Positions 18,969 to 27,767 of a DNA stretch of 64,000 nucleotides are shown in pieces. The stretch is taken from NCBI GenBank assembly GCA_945892985.1, contig CAMDDU010000007.1, positions 62,001 through 126,000 of the forward strand, given 5' to 3'. Positions within the stretch are counted from its first letter, which is position 1. Each line of letters opens with the position of its first letter. The notes under the pieces were generated by a model that saw only the letters and a list, made by a program, of their open reading frames with translations, was not told the origin of the DNA and did no database searches. The position numbers were made by a program, and so were the translations under genes. This DNA is from CAITSH01 sp945892985 (GTDB lineage Bacteria > Pseudomonadota > Gammaproteobacteria > Burkholderiales > SG8-39).

Positions 18969-19049
18969 ATGAGCACCACCTGCCCGAAGTGCAGCTATGC
19001 CCGCAAGCCGGAGCGCTGTCGCTGCGGGCTTCGCCACCCGGCAGGTTAG
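18969..19049 (+). CDS. Tiny Cys-rich ORF, possible zinc-ribbon remnant
   Basis: 26 codons from ATG 18969 to TAG. The product has CPKC near the start and CRC about ten residues later, resembling the first half of the CxxC zinc-ribbon found at the N-terminus of several proteobacterial membrane proteins (CPKCxYxRKP...). It stops before a full four-Cys site with the usual following Gly-hydrophobic part. It may be a decayed gene start or chance. Lies in the 296-bp divergent gap between yceI and the second EamA gene. Confidence 0.25.
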   Translation: MSTTCPKCSYARKPERCRCGLRHPAG

Positions 19050-19119
19050 AATCTGCCTCGCTTCATCCGCCGCACCCGCCCCACCCAACCAATCTTCCCC
19101 CTAAGACCGGACCCTAACC

Positions 19120-20028
19120 GTGCACAGCGCCCCGCTAAACAGATGGTTCGGCATCGTGCTGATGCTGATCATGGCCACCGTGATGGGTGCGAACCATATC
19201 GCCGCCCGCATCGCCTTCGATCACGGCGTCAACGTCACCACGGCGGTGTCGATCCGCTCGGGCGTCACCGCCCTTGCCGTTCTCGCCCTGCTGCTTGCCT
19301 ACCGCGTCCCGCTGGCCATGCCGGGGGCGACCCTGCGTCGCGCCATCGGCATCGGCGTGCTGGTGGCGATACAAAGCTACTGCCTCTACTCATCGGTGGC
19401 GCGCATCCCGGTGGTACTGGCGTTGCTTGCGTTCAACATTTACCCGATGCTGCTGACGCTGATCACCTGGGCGACCGGCGGCCAACGGCCGGTGCCCCTG
19501 GCGCTGGGTGCGATGGTCGTCGCACTGGTCGGGCTTGCCATGGCGCTGGATGTGTCCGGCCGGATGGGCAGCGGCGGCAGTGATATCGCCGGCCGCTGGC
19601 AGGAAATCGGCGCCGGCGTCAGCTATGCCTTCGCCGCTGCCCTCTCGTTCAGCATGGTGCTCTACCTCTCCGGGCGCTGGCTCAAGGAGGTCGACGGCAG
19701 GCTGCGCAGCTGCCTCGCCATGGGCACCTGCGCCATCATCGTCGGCACCGCCGGCGCGCTCAGCGGCAGCCTCGCCTCGCCGGCGGACATGCCCGGCTGG
19801 ATCGGCCTTGCGCTGCTGACGGTGCTCTACGGCAGCGGCATCACCGCGATGTTCGTCGTGCTGCCGCGCATCGCCGTCACCAGCGACACCGGCGTGCTCA
19901 ATATCGAGCCGGTGGCCGCGCTATTGATGGGCTGGATGCTGCTCGGGCAAAGCCTGAGCCTGTGGCAGGGCCTGGGCGCGCTGGTGGTCATCGGCGCCAT
20001 CATCGTGCTGGGCACGGCCAAACGCTGA
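19120..20028 (+). CDS. DMT-superfamily exporter with two EamA domains
   Basis: 302 residues, about ten transmembrane helices in two repeats (first: VLMLIMATVMGANHIAARIAF; second starting near AGVSYAFAAALSFSMVLYLSG). The C-terminal repeat ends with NIEPVAALLMGWMLLGQSLSLWQ, the EamA glutamate-proline motif near its last helices. Start is GTG 19120. It differs clearly from the exporter at 17309-18205, so it is not a recent duplicate. Followed after 27 bp by the gene at 20056, probably in the same transcript. Confidence 0.87.
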   Translation: MHSAPLNRWFGIVLMLIMATVMGANHIAARIAFDHGVNVTTAVSIRSGVTALAVLALLLAYRVPLAMPGATLRRAIGIGVLVAIQSYCLYSSVARIPVVLALLAFNIYPMLLTLITWATGGQRPVPLALGAMVVALVGLAMALDVSGRMGSGGSDIAGRWQEIGAGVSYAFAAALSFSMVLYLSGRWLKEVDGRLRSCLAMGTCAIIVGTAGALSGSLASPADMPGWIGLALLTVLYGSGITAMFVVLPRIAVTSDTGVLNIEPVAALLMGWMLLGQSLSLWQGLGALVVIGAIIVLGTAKR

Positions 20029-20055
20029 CCCCCGGCACATGAAAAGAGCGCAACA

Positions 20056-20757
20056 ATGAGCCTCGCCGGCCTGGGCGTGGTCGCCATCTGGAATGACATC
20101 GAGCCGCAGGCGTGCGCCGAATTTCATGAATGGCACAGTCGCGAACACATGCCCGAGCGCGTCGGCATCCCCGGCTTCCTGCGCGGCCGCCGTTACATCG
20201 CCCTCTCCGGTACACCGCCCTCCGCCGCGCCCGAATATTTCACGCTCTACGAGACACGCGACCTTGGCGTGCTGACCGGCGCCGACTACCTCGCACGCCT
20301 CAACGCCCCCACCGCCTGGACGCGCCGATGCGTCGCGTCTTTTCTGAACACCGAGCGCGCGCTGTGCACCGTTGCCGCATCGCTGGGTGCCGGCCAGGGC
20401 GGCTTGCTGATGACGCTGCGCTACGACGTGGCGCCCGATTGGAAAGACCGCCACCGCGCGTGGCTCACCGGGCAGGCGCTGCCGGCCCTCGCCAGCTTGC
20501 CCGGCATCTGCGGCGCCCACCTGTGCATCGCCGACACCGGCGCGAGCACGCTGCTGACCGAAGAAAAAAAAGTCAGGCCGCACGCCACCATCGTGCCCGA
20601 CTGGGTGGTGATGGTCGAATGCGCCGGCGAACGCGCCGACATCGAGTCAGCCTGCGCGCAACGGCTACCCGACAGCGCGTTTGCCGCCGCCGGGGCGACC
20701 GCGCCCCCGGCACGCGGGCTTTATGCGCTGCAACAATGCGTAAGCGGCCCGGGATGA
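20056..20757 (+). CDS. Conserved hypothetical protein, DUF4286/EthD-like fold suspected
   Basis: 233 residues without signal peptide or membrane segment. The N-terminal WNDIEPQACAEFHEWHSREHMPERVGIPGFLRGRRY is the 'W..EFnxWyxxEHxPexx.vPGF' pattern of small ferredoxin-like alpha-beta proteins (EthD/DUF4286) that accompany aromatic and steroid catabolic genes. The second half repeats the fold loosely (WKDRHRAWLTGQALPALASLPGICGAHL), suggesting a tandem two-domain form. Coupled to the EamA exporter upstream. Function unknown. Confidence 0.7.
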   Translation: MSLAGLGVVAIWNDIEPQACAEFHEWHSREHMPERVGIPGFLRGRRYIALSGTPPSAAPEYFTLYETRDLGVLTGADYLARLNAPTAWTRRCVASFLNTERALCTVAASLGAGQGGLLMTLRYDVAPDWKDRHRAWLTGQALPALASLPGICGAHLCIADTGASTLLTEEKKVRPHATIVPDWVVMVECAGERADIESACAQRLPDSAFAAAGATAPPARGLYALQQCVSGPG

Positions 20758-20760
20758 TGG

Positions 20761-20791
20761 CTGGAGAAGCCCGGCTGGCGCGCCTTTCCAG
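20761..20791 (+). repeat. 31-nt palindromic REP-like element, copy B
   Basis: Begins CTGGAGAAGCCCGGCTGGCG and ends CCTTTCCAG. It starts 4 bp after the stop of the gene at 20056-20757. Confidence 0.8.
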
Positions 20792-20806
20792 CCGACCTGC
20801 AAGCCG

Positions 20807-20870
20807 GTAAGCGCGTAAGCCCCTAAGTCCGTAAGTCCGTAAGCCCGAAAGTCCGTAAGCCCGAAAGTCT
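20807..20870. repeat. Tandem repeat, 8-nt unit x8
   Basis: Eight consecutive units close to GTAAGYCC: GTAAGCGC, GTAAGCCC, CTAAGTCC, GTAAGTCC, GTAAGCCC, GAAAGTCC, GTAAGCCC, GAAAGTCT. The last base is the first of the amidohydrolase stop codon complement, so the array abuts that gene's 3' end. Confidence 0.9.
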
Positions 20871-21970
20871 TAGGCGCGCAGGCGCGGGATCAGCTTTTGC
20901 GCGTTGCCTCGCCAGATGGTGTCCAGATCGCTCCGGCTGAAACCGAAGTCAACGAGACCTTTCACGTTGTCTTCGCTGGTACGGTAGGGGTAGTCTGAGG
21001 CGAACAACACCTGCTGCGCACTCACCAGTTGCAACAGCGACGACAGCGCGTAGGGATGCGCCGCCCAGGCGGTGTCGTAATAAAAGCGCTTGAGTTCATG
21101 CAGTACGCCGTTGGGCACGTGCACGGCGAGCTTCTTGTTGATCACCGGCATCTTGATCAGGCGCTCGGTCAGGAAGGGCAAGGAGCCGCCGGCGTGCGAG
21201 AAAATCCACTTGATGTCCGGAAACTTGATGGCCGTGCCGCTGAACACGATATTGACGATGGTGCGCGTGGTATCGGTGCCAAACTCCACCACCGTGGGCG
21301 GCGTGTCGGGCAGCAGGCCGCGGCAGCAATTGGCCACGGTCGGGTGGGTGTAAACGATGGCCTTGCGCCGGTTGAGCTCGGCGAAAATCGGCGCGAACGA
21401 CGGATGGCCCAGCCACTTGTCACCGTAACTGGTGAGCAGGCCGATGCCGTCGGCCTTGAGCGTGTCCAGGGCATAGGCGATTTCTTTGAGCGCCGAGTCG
21501 GTATCGTTCATCGGCAGCATTGCAAACGAACCAAAGCGCCCCTTGTGCTCGGACATGAGCTTGGCGGCGTTTTCATTCGCTTCGCGCGCAAGCTTGCGCG
21601 CGGTAGGCACATCAAAGGGGCTCACGCCGGGGGTGGTCACCGACAGGATCGCGGTGGCGACCCCCGCACGGTCCATGTCATCGATGGTCTTGGCCAGCGT
21701 CCAGTTGAGCATGGGCGGCTCGGCGATGTTACGCGCCTTATAGGCGTCAACCAGCGTCGGCGGGAAAAAATGGTGGTGGGTGTCGATGCGATTGGGCGTG
21801 AGCGCCGCCGGCGACTGGCCGCTGCCGGCGCAGCCGGGCAATATGGCCGCGGCACCAAGGGCGGAGGCGCCGCCGAGAAAGCCGCGTCTTGAAATATTGC
21901 ACCCGCAAGCGAAACTGGCGGCGCGCCCCTGCAAACTTGCGCCCTGGCCGGATTTATCGAAACTAAACAT
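20870..21970 (-). CDS. Tat-exported amidohydrolase 2 family protein (ACMSD-like)
   Basis: 366 residues. The N-terminus has a twin-arginine motif (SRRGFLGG) then a hydrophobic stretch and LPGCAGSG, a lipobox-like cysteine, so it is probably Tat-exported and perhaps lipidated. The catalytic TIM barrel begins IDTHHHFFP (metal-binding HxH), has FSHAGGSLPFL with a further His, and FASDYPYRTSEDN with the catalytic Asp. Family members decarboxylate or hydrolyse aromatic ring-cleavage products. Export is unusual for a catabolic enzyme of this family. Divergent from a Bug receptor 280 bp away. Substrate unknown. Confidence 0.88.
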   Translation of the reverse strand: MFSFDKSGQGASLQGRAASFACGCNISRRGFLGGASALGAAAILPGCAGSGQSPAALTPNRIDTHHHFFPPTLVDAYKARNIAEPPMLNWTLAKTIDDMDRAGVATAILSVTTPGVSPFDVPTARKLAREANENAAKLMSEHKGRFGSFAMLPMNDTDSALKEIAYALDTLKADGIGLLTSYGDKWLGHPSFAPIFAELNRRKAIVYTHPTVANCCRGLLPDTPPTVVEFGTDTTRTIVNIVFSGTAIKFPDIKWIFSHAGGSLPFLTERLIKMPVINKKLAVHVPNGVLHELKRFYYDTAWAAHPYALSSLLQLVSAQQVLFASDYPYRTSEDNVKGLVDFGFSRSDLDTIWRGNAQKLIPRLRA

Positions 21971-22249
21971 CGTGCTGCCTCCTTTGATCCTGCGAATATT
22001 GCGGTTCTTCTGCCAGCTGGCACGCCTGTGACGGCAAACACCGTGAGTGTTAGTCGTTGGCGCTAACCTCTAACCTTAGTGTCCGACAAATCGCGCCACC
22101 ACTCAAACAATACCTGCGCTGCACTGCAGCGAAATCCGGATGTGCGACACCGTCCACGCTGTCGCCAAGGCGTGCTATGTTTGTGCGCATCGCGCCAGGT
22201 CAAAACCAACAAAAAAAGGCGCCTGAAAAACATTCTTGGAGGAGTCCGC

Positions 22250-23236
22250 GTGAAAAAAACCACCACTATCGCCCTGTTCTTGCTCGCCGCCATGGCAGCC
22301 ATGAGCGGCGCGCAACACGCACTGGCGCAGTCACAGCCAAGCTATCCGGACAAGCCCATACGCATGATTGTCGCCTTCCCGCCGGGCGGCAGCGTCGATG
22401 TGGTGGCGCGGCTGCTGGCACCCAAGCTGTCCGAGGCGCTGGGCCAGTCGGTGGTGATAGACAACCGCAGCGGTGCCTCGGGCAACATCGGCAGCGAAAT
22501 CGCCGCGCGCGCCAAGCCCGACGGCTACACGCTGCTGATCCAGACCATCCCTTTTGTCTCCAACGCCGCGCTGTTCAAGAACGTACCCTACGACGCGCTC
22601 AATGATTTCGTGCCTATCGGGCTGGTGTCCGCATCGCCTTCGCTGGTGGTGGTGCATCCGTCGATGCCGGTGAACACCGTGGGCGAATTGCTCGCACTCG
22701 CACGCGCCAAACCAGGCCAACTCAATTACGCCGCCGCCGGATCGGGCACCAATCCGCACATCGCCGGTGAGTTGTTCAACCTGATGGGCAAGGTCGACAT
22801 CACCGCCATCCAGTTCAAGGGCGGCGGACCGGCGATGATCGCCACCATCAGCAACGAGCCGGGCATCAACTTCCCCAACGTCGCCGAAGCCAATCCCTAC
22901 ATCGTCAACAACCGCGTACGCGTTCTGGCGGTGACCAGCCTGAAGCGCGCCAAGTCGCTGCCCAATATCCCGACCGTGTCAGAGGCCGCCCTGCCCGGCT
23001 ATGAGTTCACCACCTGGCACGGCATTGTCGCGCCCAAGGGCACGCCCAGGGAAGTCATCGCACTGCTGAGCGACAAACTGCGCACGGTGTTGCGTGCCCC
23101 CGATTTGGTGGCACGCTTTGAGGCCATAGGGCTGGACATCGTCGCCAGCACACCCGAGGAGTTCGGCGCGCACCTGAAAAGTGAAACAGAGAAATGGGCG
23201 CGCGTGATCAAGGCAAGAAACATGCGCGTGGAGTGA
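22250..23236 (+). CDS. Bug-family TTT receptor (2 of 8)
   Basis: 328 residues. GTG start at 22250 behind an excellent GGAGGAG (22238-22244); the open frame upstream is leader. Signal peptide KKTTTIALFLLAAMAAMSG...ALAQ, then YPDKPIRMIVAFPPGGSVDVVARLL, VIDNRSGASGNIGSE, PDGYTLL. Mature protein is a two-lobe periplasmic carboxylate binder. Next to the enolase-superfamily gene (convergent) and divergent from the amidohydrolase. Confidence 0.94.
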   Translation: MKKTTTIALFLLAAMAAMSGAQHALAQSQPSYPDKPIRMIVAFPPGGSVDVVARLLAPKLSEALGQSVVIDNRSGASGNIGSEIAARAKPDGYTLLIQTIPFVSNAALFKNVPYDALNDFVPIGLVSASPSLVVVHPSMPVNTVGELLALARAKPGQLNYAAAGSGTNPHIAGELFNLMGKVDITAIQFKGGGPAMIATISNEPGINFPNVAEANPYIVNNRVRVLAVTSLKRAKSLPNIPTVSEAALPGYEFTTWHGIVAPKGTPREVIALLSDKLRTVLRAPDLVARFEAIGLDIVASTPEEFGAHLKSETEKWARVIKARNMRVE

Positions 23237-23261
23237 GTCGCGCCAGCCAATGTGAGTACGT

Positions 23262-23300
23262 CCCCTCCCCCTTGGCGGGGGAGGGACAGGGAGAGGGGGG
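23262..23300 (+). repeat. GC-rich hairpin repeat, copy 1
   Basis: A CCCCTCCCCCTTGGCGGGGG hairpin followed by AGGGACAGGGAGAGGG. Reappears inverted at 23346-23380 and directly at 41990-42026. Lies between convergent genes, so the stems may serve as terminators. Confidence 0.8.
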
Positions 23301-23345
23301 GGGAACTTCGCAAGCATCTACCTGCCTCCCGTGCGCGCCGATTCA

Positions 23346-23380
23346 CCCTCTCCCCAGCCCTCCCCCGTCAAGGGGGAGGG
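23346..23380 (-). repeat. GC-rich hairpin repeat, copy 2 (inverted)
   Basis: CCCTCTCCCCAGCCCTCCCC followed by CGTCAAGGGGGAGGG. It is the reverse-oriented partner of the copy at 23262-23300, so the 120-bp gap between the Bug gene and the enolase-superfamily gene is one large inverted repeat. Confidence 0.8.
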
Positions 23381-23393
23381 AGTACGACGCAGT

Positions 23394-24488
23394 TCAGCCT
23401 TCCCCGTATTTCTTGATCACCGCCTGGTCAAACTTCAAGCCCAAGCCCGGTAACTGCGGCACGGCCAGTTCGCCCTTCACCGGTTCGGGCACCGATTCAA
23501 ACAGCCTGCCCGACCAGGGCATGTATTCGACCGTGAGGCCGTTGGCGATGCCGGCGATCAGGTGAACGTGGATTTCCGGCACGAGGTGGCTCACCACCTT
23601 GAGGTTAAAGGCCTCGGCCATGGCGGCAATTTTCAGCCAGGGCGTGATACCACCGGCGCGCAACACGTCAATCATGACAATGTCGACCGAGCGCGCTTCG
23701 AGCATATGACGGAAGGGCTGGATGCCGTAAAGATACTCGCCACCGGCAAGCGGCGTCGCCAGCGCATCGGCCACGCGCGCAAGACCGGCGTAGTCGTCGT
23801 GCGCAACCACGTCCTCAAGCCAGTACAGGTGATATTCCTCGATACGGCTGCCGATGGCGATGGCCTGGCTGACGTCCCAGCGCTGGTTGATGTCGCACAT
23901 CAGGTCGATATCCGGACCGACGCTCTCGCGCACCAGCTTCATGCGCTCGACCTCCAGTTCAGGCGTGGTATGACCGGGCAGCGCCAGCTGCGTTTTCATT
24001 TGCGTGAAGCCCTTTTCCACCAGCCGCGGTCCGGCCTTGAGCAGGTGATCGATTGAAAACTCGCGCATCAACGCGCCGCTGGCGTAGGTGGGAACACGCT
24101 CGCGCCGTCCGCCAATGAGCGTGGCAAGGGGCAGGTTCACGGCCTTGCCGGTGATGTCCCACAGCGCGATATCGATGGCCGCCAAAGCCAGCGTGAACAG
24201 GCCGCCCGGGCCGCTGCTGATCGCCGCGGCGCGCAGCTTTTCGGCGATGGCCTCGATGCGCAGCGGATCCATGCCGATGCTGAGCGCGGCCAGCGCATCG
24301 ACCGCGACCTTGAGCGCGCCGGTCAGCGCACCGCCGAATCCGGTGATGCCGACGCCCTCTATGCCGGCATCGGTGAACAGCGTCAGCGTGACAAAATTGC
24401 GCGTGGCGCCCGGGATGGCCGGGCCGTTGGCCAGCGGCTCATCAGCGGGCAGGCGCACGATATGCGATTCGATACGGGTGATTTTCAT
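23394..24488 (-). CDS. Mandelate racemase/muconate lactonizing enzyme family (enolase superfamily)
   Basis: 364 residues. N-terminal capping domain (MKITRIESHIVRLPADEPL) and a barrel with the superfamily's general base and metal ligands in order: TQMKTQLALPG (Lys region of the KxK-type base), MCDINQRWD (metal Asp), YWLEDVV (Glu), AGGEYLYG (Glu), and VVSHLVPEIHVHL (His of a His-Asp dyad). Both Lys and His bases suggest a racemase- or dehydratase-like acid substrate. The ATG at 24488 is the family start. Divergent from the ligB-type gene; substrate unknown. Confidence 0.9.
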   Translation of the reverse strand: MKITRIESHIVRLPADEPLANGPAIPGATRNFVTLTLFTDAGIEGVGITGFGGALTGALKVAVDALAALSIGMDPLRIEAIAEKLRAAAISSGPGGLFTLALAAIDIALWDITGKAVNLPLATLIGGRRERVPTYASGALMREFSIDHLLKAGPRLVEKGFTQMKTQLALPGHTTPELEVERMKLVRESVGPDIDLMCDINQRWDVSQAIAIGSRIEEYHLYWLEDVVAHDDYAGLARVADALATPLAGGEYLYGIQPFRHMLEARSVDIVMIDVLRAGGITPWLKIAAMAEAFNLKVVSHLVPEIHVHLIAGIANGLTVEYMPWSGRLFESVPEPVKGELAVPQLPGLGLKFDQAVIKKYGEG

Positions 24489-24628
24489 GGCGCATCCAGG
24501 CAAGGGGGTTGTACGGGGTCGGGCGCCGGGCCGGCAACGGCGGTGATGACAGCGGCGGCCGGCCTCGGGTGCGACGGCGGCAGGAAGTATAATCACTCCC
24601 ATCCCATCGCATTCATGTTTGGATTTTC

Positions 24629-25468
24629 ATGGCACGCATCATTGGCGGCATCGGCACCTCGCACGTCCCCACCATCGCCGGGGCCTTCGACCGCAAACTG
24701 CAGGACAACCCGGACTGGACGCCGCTTTTCAAGGGCTATGAGCCGGTGGCCCGATGGATGGCCGAGAAAGACCCCGACGTGCTGGTGTTTTTTTACAACG
24801 ACCACGCCTCGACCTTCTTTTTCGACCACTACCCGACCTTCGCCCTTGGCGTCAGCGACGAGTACCCGATCGCCGACGAGGGCTTCGGGCCGCGCAAGAT
24901 TCCCAGCCTCAAGGGCCATGCCGCGCTCTCGCGCCATCTGGCCGACGCGCTGGTTACAGACGAATTCGACATTTCCATATTCCAGGGCCTGCCCATAGAC
25001 CACGGCGTGCATTCGCCCCTGACCATGATGTGGCAGAGCGCGCCCGACTGGCCCGGCCGCATCGTACCGATTGAAATGAACGTGCTGCAGCATCCGCTGC
25101 CGACACCGCTGCGCTGTTACAAGCTCGGGCAGGCGGTACGCCGCGCCATCCTGTCATGGCCCGAGGACATCAAGGTGGTGATCGTCGGCACCGGCGGGCT
25201 GTCGCACCAGATGAACGGCGAACGCGGCGGCTTCAACAACCCCGAATGGGATATGAAGTTTCTCGACATGATAGACAACGACATCGAGGGCCTGCTCAAG
25301 ATGAAGCACGCCGATTTCATCCGCCTCGGGGGCACCGAGGGCGCCGAGATCATCATGTGGCTGGCGATGCGCGGCGCGCTGTCAAGCAAGGTGAAAAAAA
25401 TCACCCAGAACTATTACCTGCCGATGACCACGGCGATGGCGGTGGCGGTGTTTGAGGAGCAGACATGA
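24629..25468 (+). CDS. Class III extradiol dioxygenase catalytic (beta) subunit, protocatechuate/gallate type
   Basis: 279 residues, LigB family. The residues expected from protocatechuate 4,5-dioxygenase are all present: H12 (GTSHVP), H59 (NDHAS), catalytic H193 (GGLSHQ) and E240 (GAEIIMW), each at most two positions from LigB of Sphingobium. It would open a dihydroxybenzoate-type ring with Fe(II) and O2. The alpha subunit follows with a 4-nt ATGA overlap. Gene order here is beta then alpha, the reverse of ligA-ligB. Protocatechuate, gallate or a related catechol acid are candidate substrates. Confidence 0.92.
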   Translation: MARIIGGIGTSHVPTIAGAFDRKLQDNPDWTPLFKGYEPVARWMAEKDPDVLVFFYNDHASTFFFDHYPTFALGVSDEYPIADEGFGPRKIPSLKGHAALSRHLADALVTDEFDISIFQGLPIDHGVHSPLTMMWQSAPDWPGRIVPIEMNVLQHPLPTPLRCYKLGQAVRRAILSWPEDIKVVIVGTGGLSHQMNGERGGFNNPEWDMKFLDMIDNDIEGLLKMKHADFIRLGGTEGAEIIMWLAMRGALSSKVKKITQNYYLPMTTAMAVAVFEEQT

Positions 25469-25824
25469 ACCCGCAACTCGAAGGCGTGGAACAACTGGCG
25501 GGCACGCATCTGTTCGACCTTGCCACCAGCGCGAGGGCGCTGCGCCTGAACCGTTTTTTGCACGGCATGATCGTGCCGGCCAGGCGCGAGTTGTTCAAGC
25601 GCGACGCTGAGGCCGCCTACGAGCAGGCCGGCCTCAGCGTCGATGAACGCGACATGCTGCGCCGACTGGACTGGCGCGCCATGCTGCAGCACGGCGCGAG
25701 TTTTTTTTGCCTGGAAAAACTCGGCAAGGTGACGGACGTTTCCAACCCGATGATGGTGGCCGCCTTTCGCGGTGAAACCCTCGAGGCCTTCCTCAAGACA
25801 CGCAACGTGCCCGGCGCGCGCTGA
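25465..25824 (+). CDS. Class III extradiol dioxygenase small (alpha) subunit, LigA type
   Basis: 119 residues, all-helical LigA family: HLFDLATSARALRLNRFLHGM, the FKRDAEAAYEQAGLS helix, RRLDWRAMLQHGAS, and ETLEAFLKTR. In LigAB this subunit caps the active site and contributes to substrate binding. Its length is that of true protocatechuate/gallate enzymes, longer than the 87-residue homologue at 34074-34337. Translationally coupled to the catalytic subunit. Confidence 0.92.
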   Translation: MNPQLEGVEQLAGTHLFDLATSARALRLNRFLHGMIVPARRELFKRDAEAAYEQAGLSVDERDMLRRLDWRAMLQHGASFFCLEKLGKVTDVSNPMMVAAFRGETLEAFLKTRNVPGAR

Positions 25825-25833
25825 GCGCCCGCA

Positions 25834-26556
25834 ATGGACTGGGCAATCGTGCTGGCGCTGGGACTGGCCGCCGGCACGGTGGCCGGCATTGTCGGCTTTG
25901 GCACCGCCATCATCCTGCTGCCTGCGCTGGTGATTGTGTTCGGCCCGCGCGAGGCGGTGCCCATCATGGCCATCACCGCCATCCTCGCCAACCTGTCGCG
26001 CGTGGGCGTGTGGTGGCGTGAGGTCGACTGGAAGGTCTGCGCCGCCTATGGTTGCACCGCCATACCCTGCGCCGGCCTGGGCGCGACAACCCTTCTCAAT
26101 CTGTCAACGCGCATGGTGGAGATCGCCATGGGCGTGTTTTTCCTGCTGATGATCCCGGGACGCCGCTGGCTGCAGTCGGTGGGGTTCAGGATGAAGCTTT
26201 GGCATTTTGTCCCGGTTGGCGCGGTGATCGGTTTTCTCACCGGACTGGTGGTTTCGACCGGGCCGATCAACACGCCCTTCTTTCTCGCCTACGGACTGCT
26301 CAAGGGTGGGTTTCTAGCCACCGAGGCGATGAGTTCGCTCGGCATGTACATCAGCAAATCAGCGGTCTTCCAGGGCTTTGGCGCGCTGCCCTGGGAGACC
26401 GCGCTCAAAGGCCTCATTGTCGGCTCATCGGTGATGGTCGGCTCCTGGCTGTCCAAGCGCGTTGTCCTGCGCATGGATGCGGCGCACTTCAAGCTGGTGA
26501 TGGACGCGATGATGTTCGCCGCCGGCGCCACCATGCTGGTGTCGGCGCTGCACTGA
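25834..26556 (+). CDS. TauE/SafE-family membrane exporter
   Basis: 240 residues with about eight hydrophobic helices. It opens VLALGLAAGTVAGIVGFGTAIILLPALVIVFG with the Gly-rich first helix of TauE/SafE proteins and has the second-repeat GFLTGLVVSTGPINTPFFLAY. The family exports sulfonates, sulfite or other organic anions. It starts 9 bp after the ligA-type gene, so it is in the same operon and may handle an aromatic acid or a ring-cleavage product. Substrate unknown. Confidence 0.88.
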   Translation: MDWAIVLALGLAAGTVAGIVGFGTAIILLPALVIVFGPREAVPIMAITAILANLSRVGVWWREVDWKVCAAYGCTAIPCAGLGATTLLNLSTRMVEIAMGVFFLLMIPGRRWLQSVGFRMKLWHFVPVGAVIGFLTGLVVSTGPINTPFFLAYGLLKGGFLATEAMSSLGMYISKSAVFQGFGALPWETALKGLIVGSSVMVGSWLSKRVVLRMDAAHFKLVMDAMMFAAGATMLVSALH

Positions 26557-26689
26557 AAAGTGCCTGCCCCCGGGCCCGGTGCGCGTAGTAAAGCGAACGG
26601 AAGCAGGGTATGCTTTTGAAAAGCAGAACGTGCCGCGACGCCATCCGGTCCTCGACAGCACACACACCACCCCTCGGAGGAGCCTGTCC

Positions 26690-27667
26690 ATGTTTCGATC
26701 TTTCCTGAAATGCCTCGCCGTCGCCTCGGCCTGCACCCTTGCAGCAACACCCGTGGCATTGGCACAGTCCTATCCGACAAAATCCATACGCCTGATCTGC
26801 CCCTTCCCGCCCGGCGGCGCGGTGGACATCGCCTCGCGTGCCATCGCCAACGAATTGTCCAAGACCATCGGCCAGCAGGTGGTGGTGGAGAATAAGCCGG
26901 GCGCCGGCGGCAACATCGGCGGTGCGGAGGCGGCGCGCGCAGCGCCGGACGGCTACACCATTTTCATGACCACCAGCGGCATCAACGCCATCAATCCGGC
27001 GCTGTATTCCAAAATGCCCTTCGATCCGAACAAGGATCTTGCGCCGGTCTCTGCGCTGGTGTCCCTGAACAACGTGCTGGTGGTGCACCCCTCTGTCACG
27101 GCAAAATCGGTGACTGACGTCATCGCCATGGCCAAGGCCCAGCCGGGCAAGATGACCTACGCCTCAAGCGGCAGCGGCACCAGCATCCATATGTCGGCGG
27201 AAATGTTCAAACACCTCGCCAAGGTCGACATCCTGCACATTCCGTACAAGGGCAGCTCCCCGGCGCTGATCGACATGCTTGGCGGTCAGGTGATGATGAT
27301 GTTCGACAATGTTCCATCGGCCCTGCCGCACATCAAGTCGGGAAAACTGCGCGCGCTCGCCACCACCGGCGCAAAACGCGACGCCACGCTGCCGGACCTG
27401 CCAACCATCGCCGAGGCCGGCGTGCCCGGTTACGAATCGGGCGTCTGGTTCGGCCTGCTCGTTCCGACCGGCACGCCGCGCGACATCGTCGCCAAGCTCA
27501 ACGCCGAGGCGGTGAAGGGTACCAAATCGCCCGAATTCGTCAAGCGCATGACGGACCTGGGTTACAACATCATCGGCAGCACGCCCGAGCAGATGACGGA
27601 GATGCTCAAGACCGAGCTCAATACCTGGGGCCCGATCGTGAAAGCCTCGGGCGCCAAAGCCGAATAA
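26690..27667 (+). CDS. Bug-family TTT receptor (3 of 8)
   Basis: 325 residues, ATG at 26690 behind GGAGGAG. Signal peptide MFRSFLKCLAVASACTLAAT...ALAQ, then SYPTKSIRLICPFPPGGAVD, VENKPGAGGNIGG, PDGYTIF, 'HIPYKGSSPALIDMLGGQV'. It probably supplies the ligB-ligA-tauE unit that precedes it in the same direction (134 bp gap). Confidence 0.93.
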   Translation: MFRSFLKCLAVASACTLAATPVALAQSYPTKSIRLICPFPPGGAVDIASRAIANELSKTIGQQVVVENKPGAGGNIGGAEAARAAPDGYTIFMTTSGINAINPALYSKMPFDPNKDLAPVSALVSLNNVLVVHPSVTAKSVTDVIAMAKAQPGKMTYASSGSGTSIHMSAEMFKHLAKVDILHIPYKGSSPALIDMLGGQVMMMFDNVPSALPHIKSGKLRALATTGAKRDATLPDLPTIAEAGVPGYESGVWFGLLVPTGTPRDIVAKLNAEAVKGTKSPEFVKRMTDLGYNIIGSTPEQMTEMLKTELNTWGPIVKASGAKAE

Positions 27668-27767
27668 GCGCTGCAGAAAAACCGGGTACCCGACCCGGGA
27701 TCGTCGATCCGGTGCAACACATCGATCTCCAAACACCGCAATAGCAAACCGACACGGGAGGAAAAAC

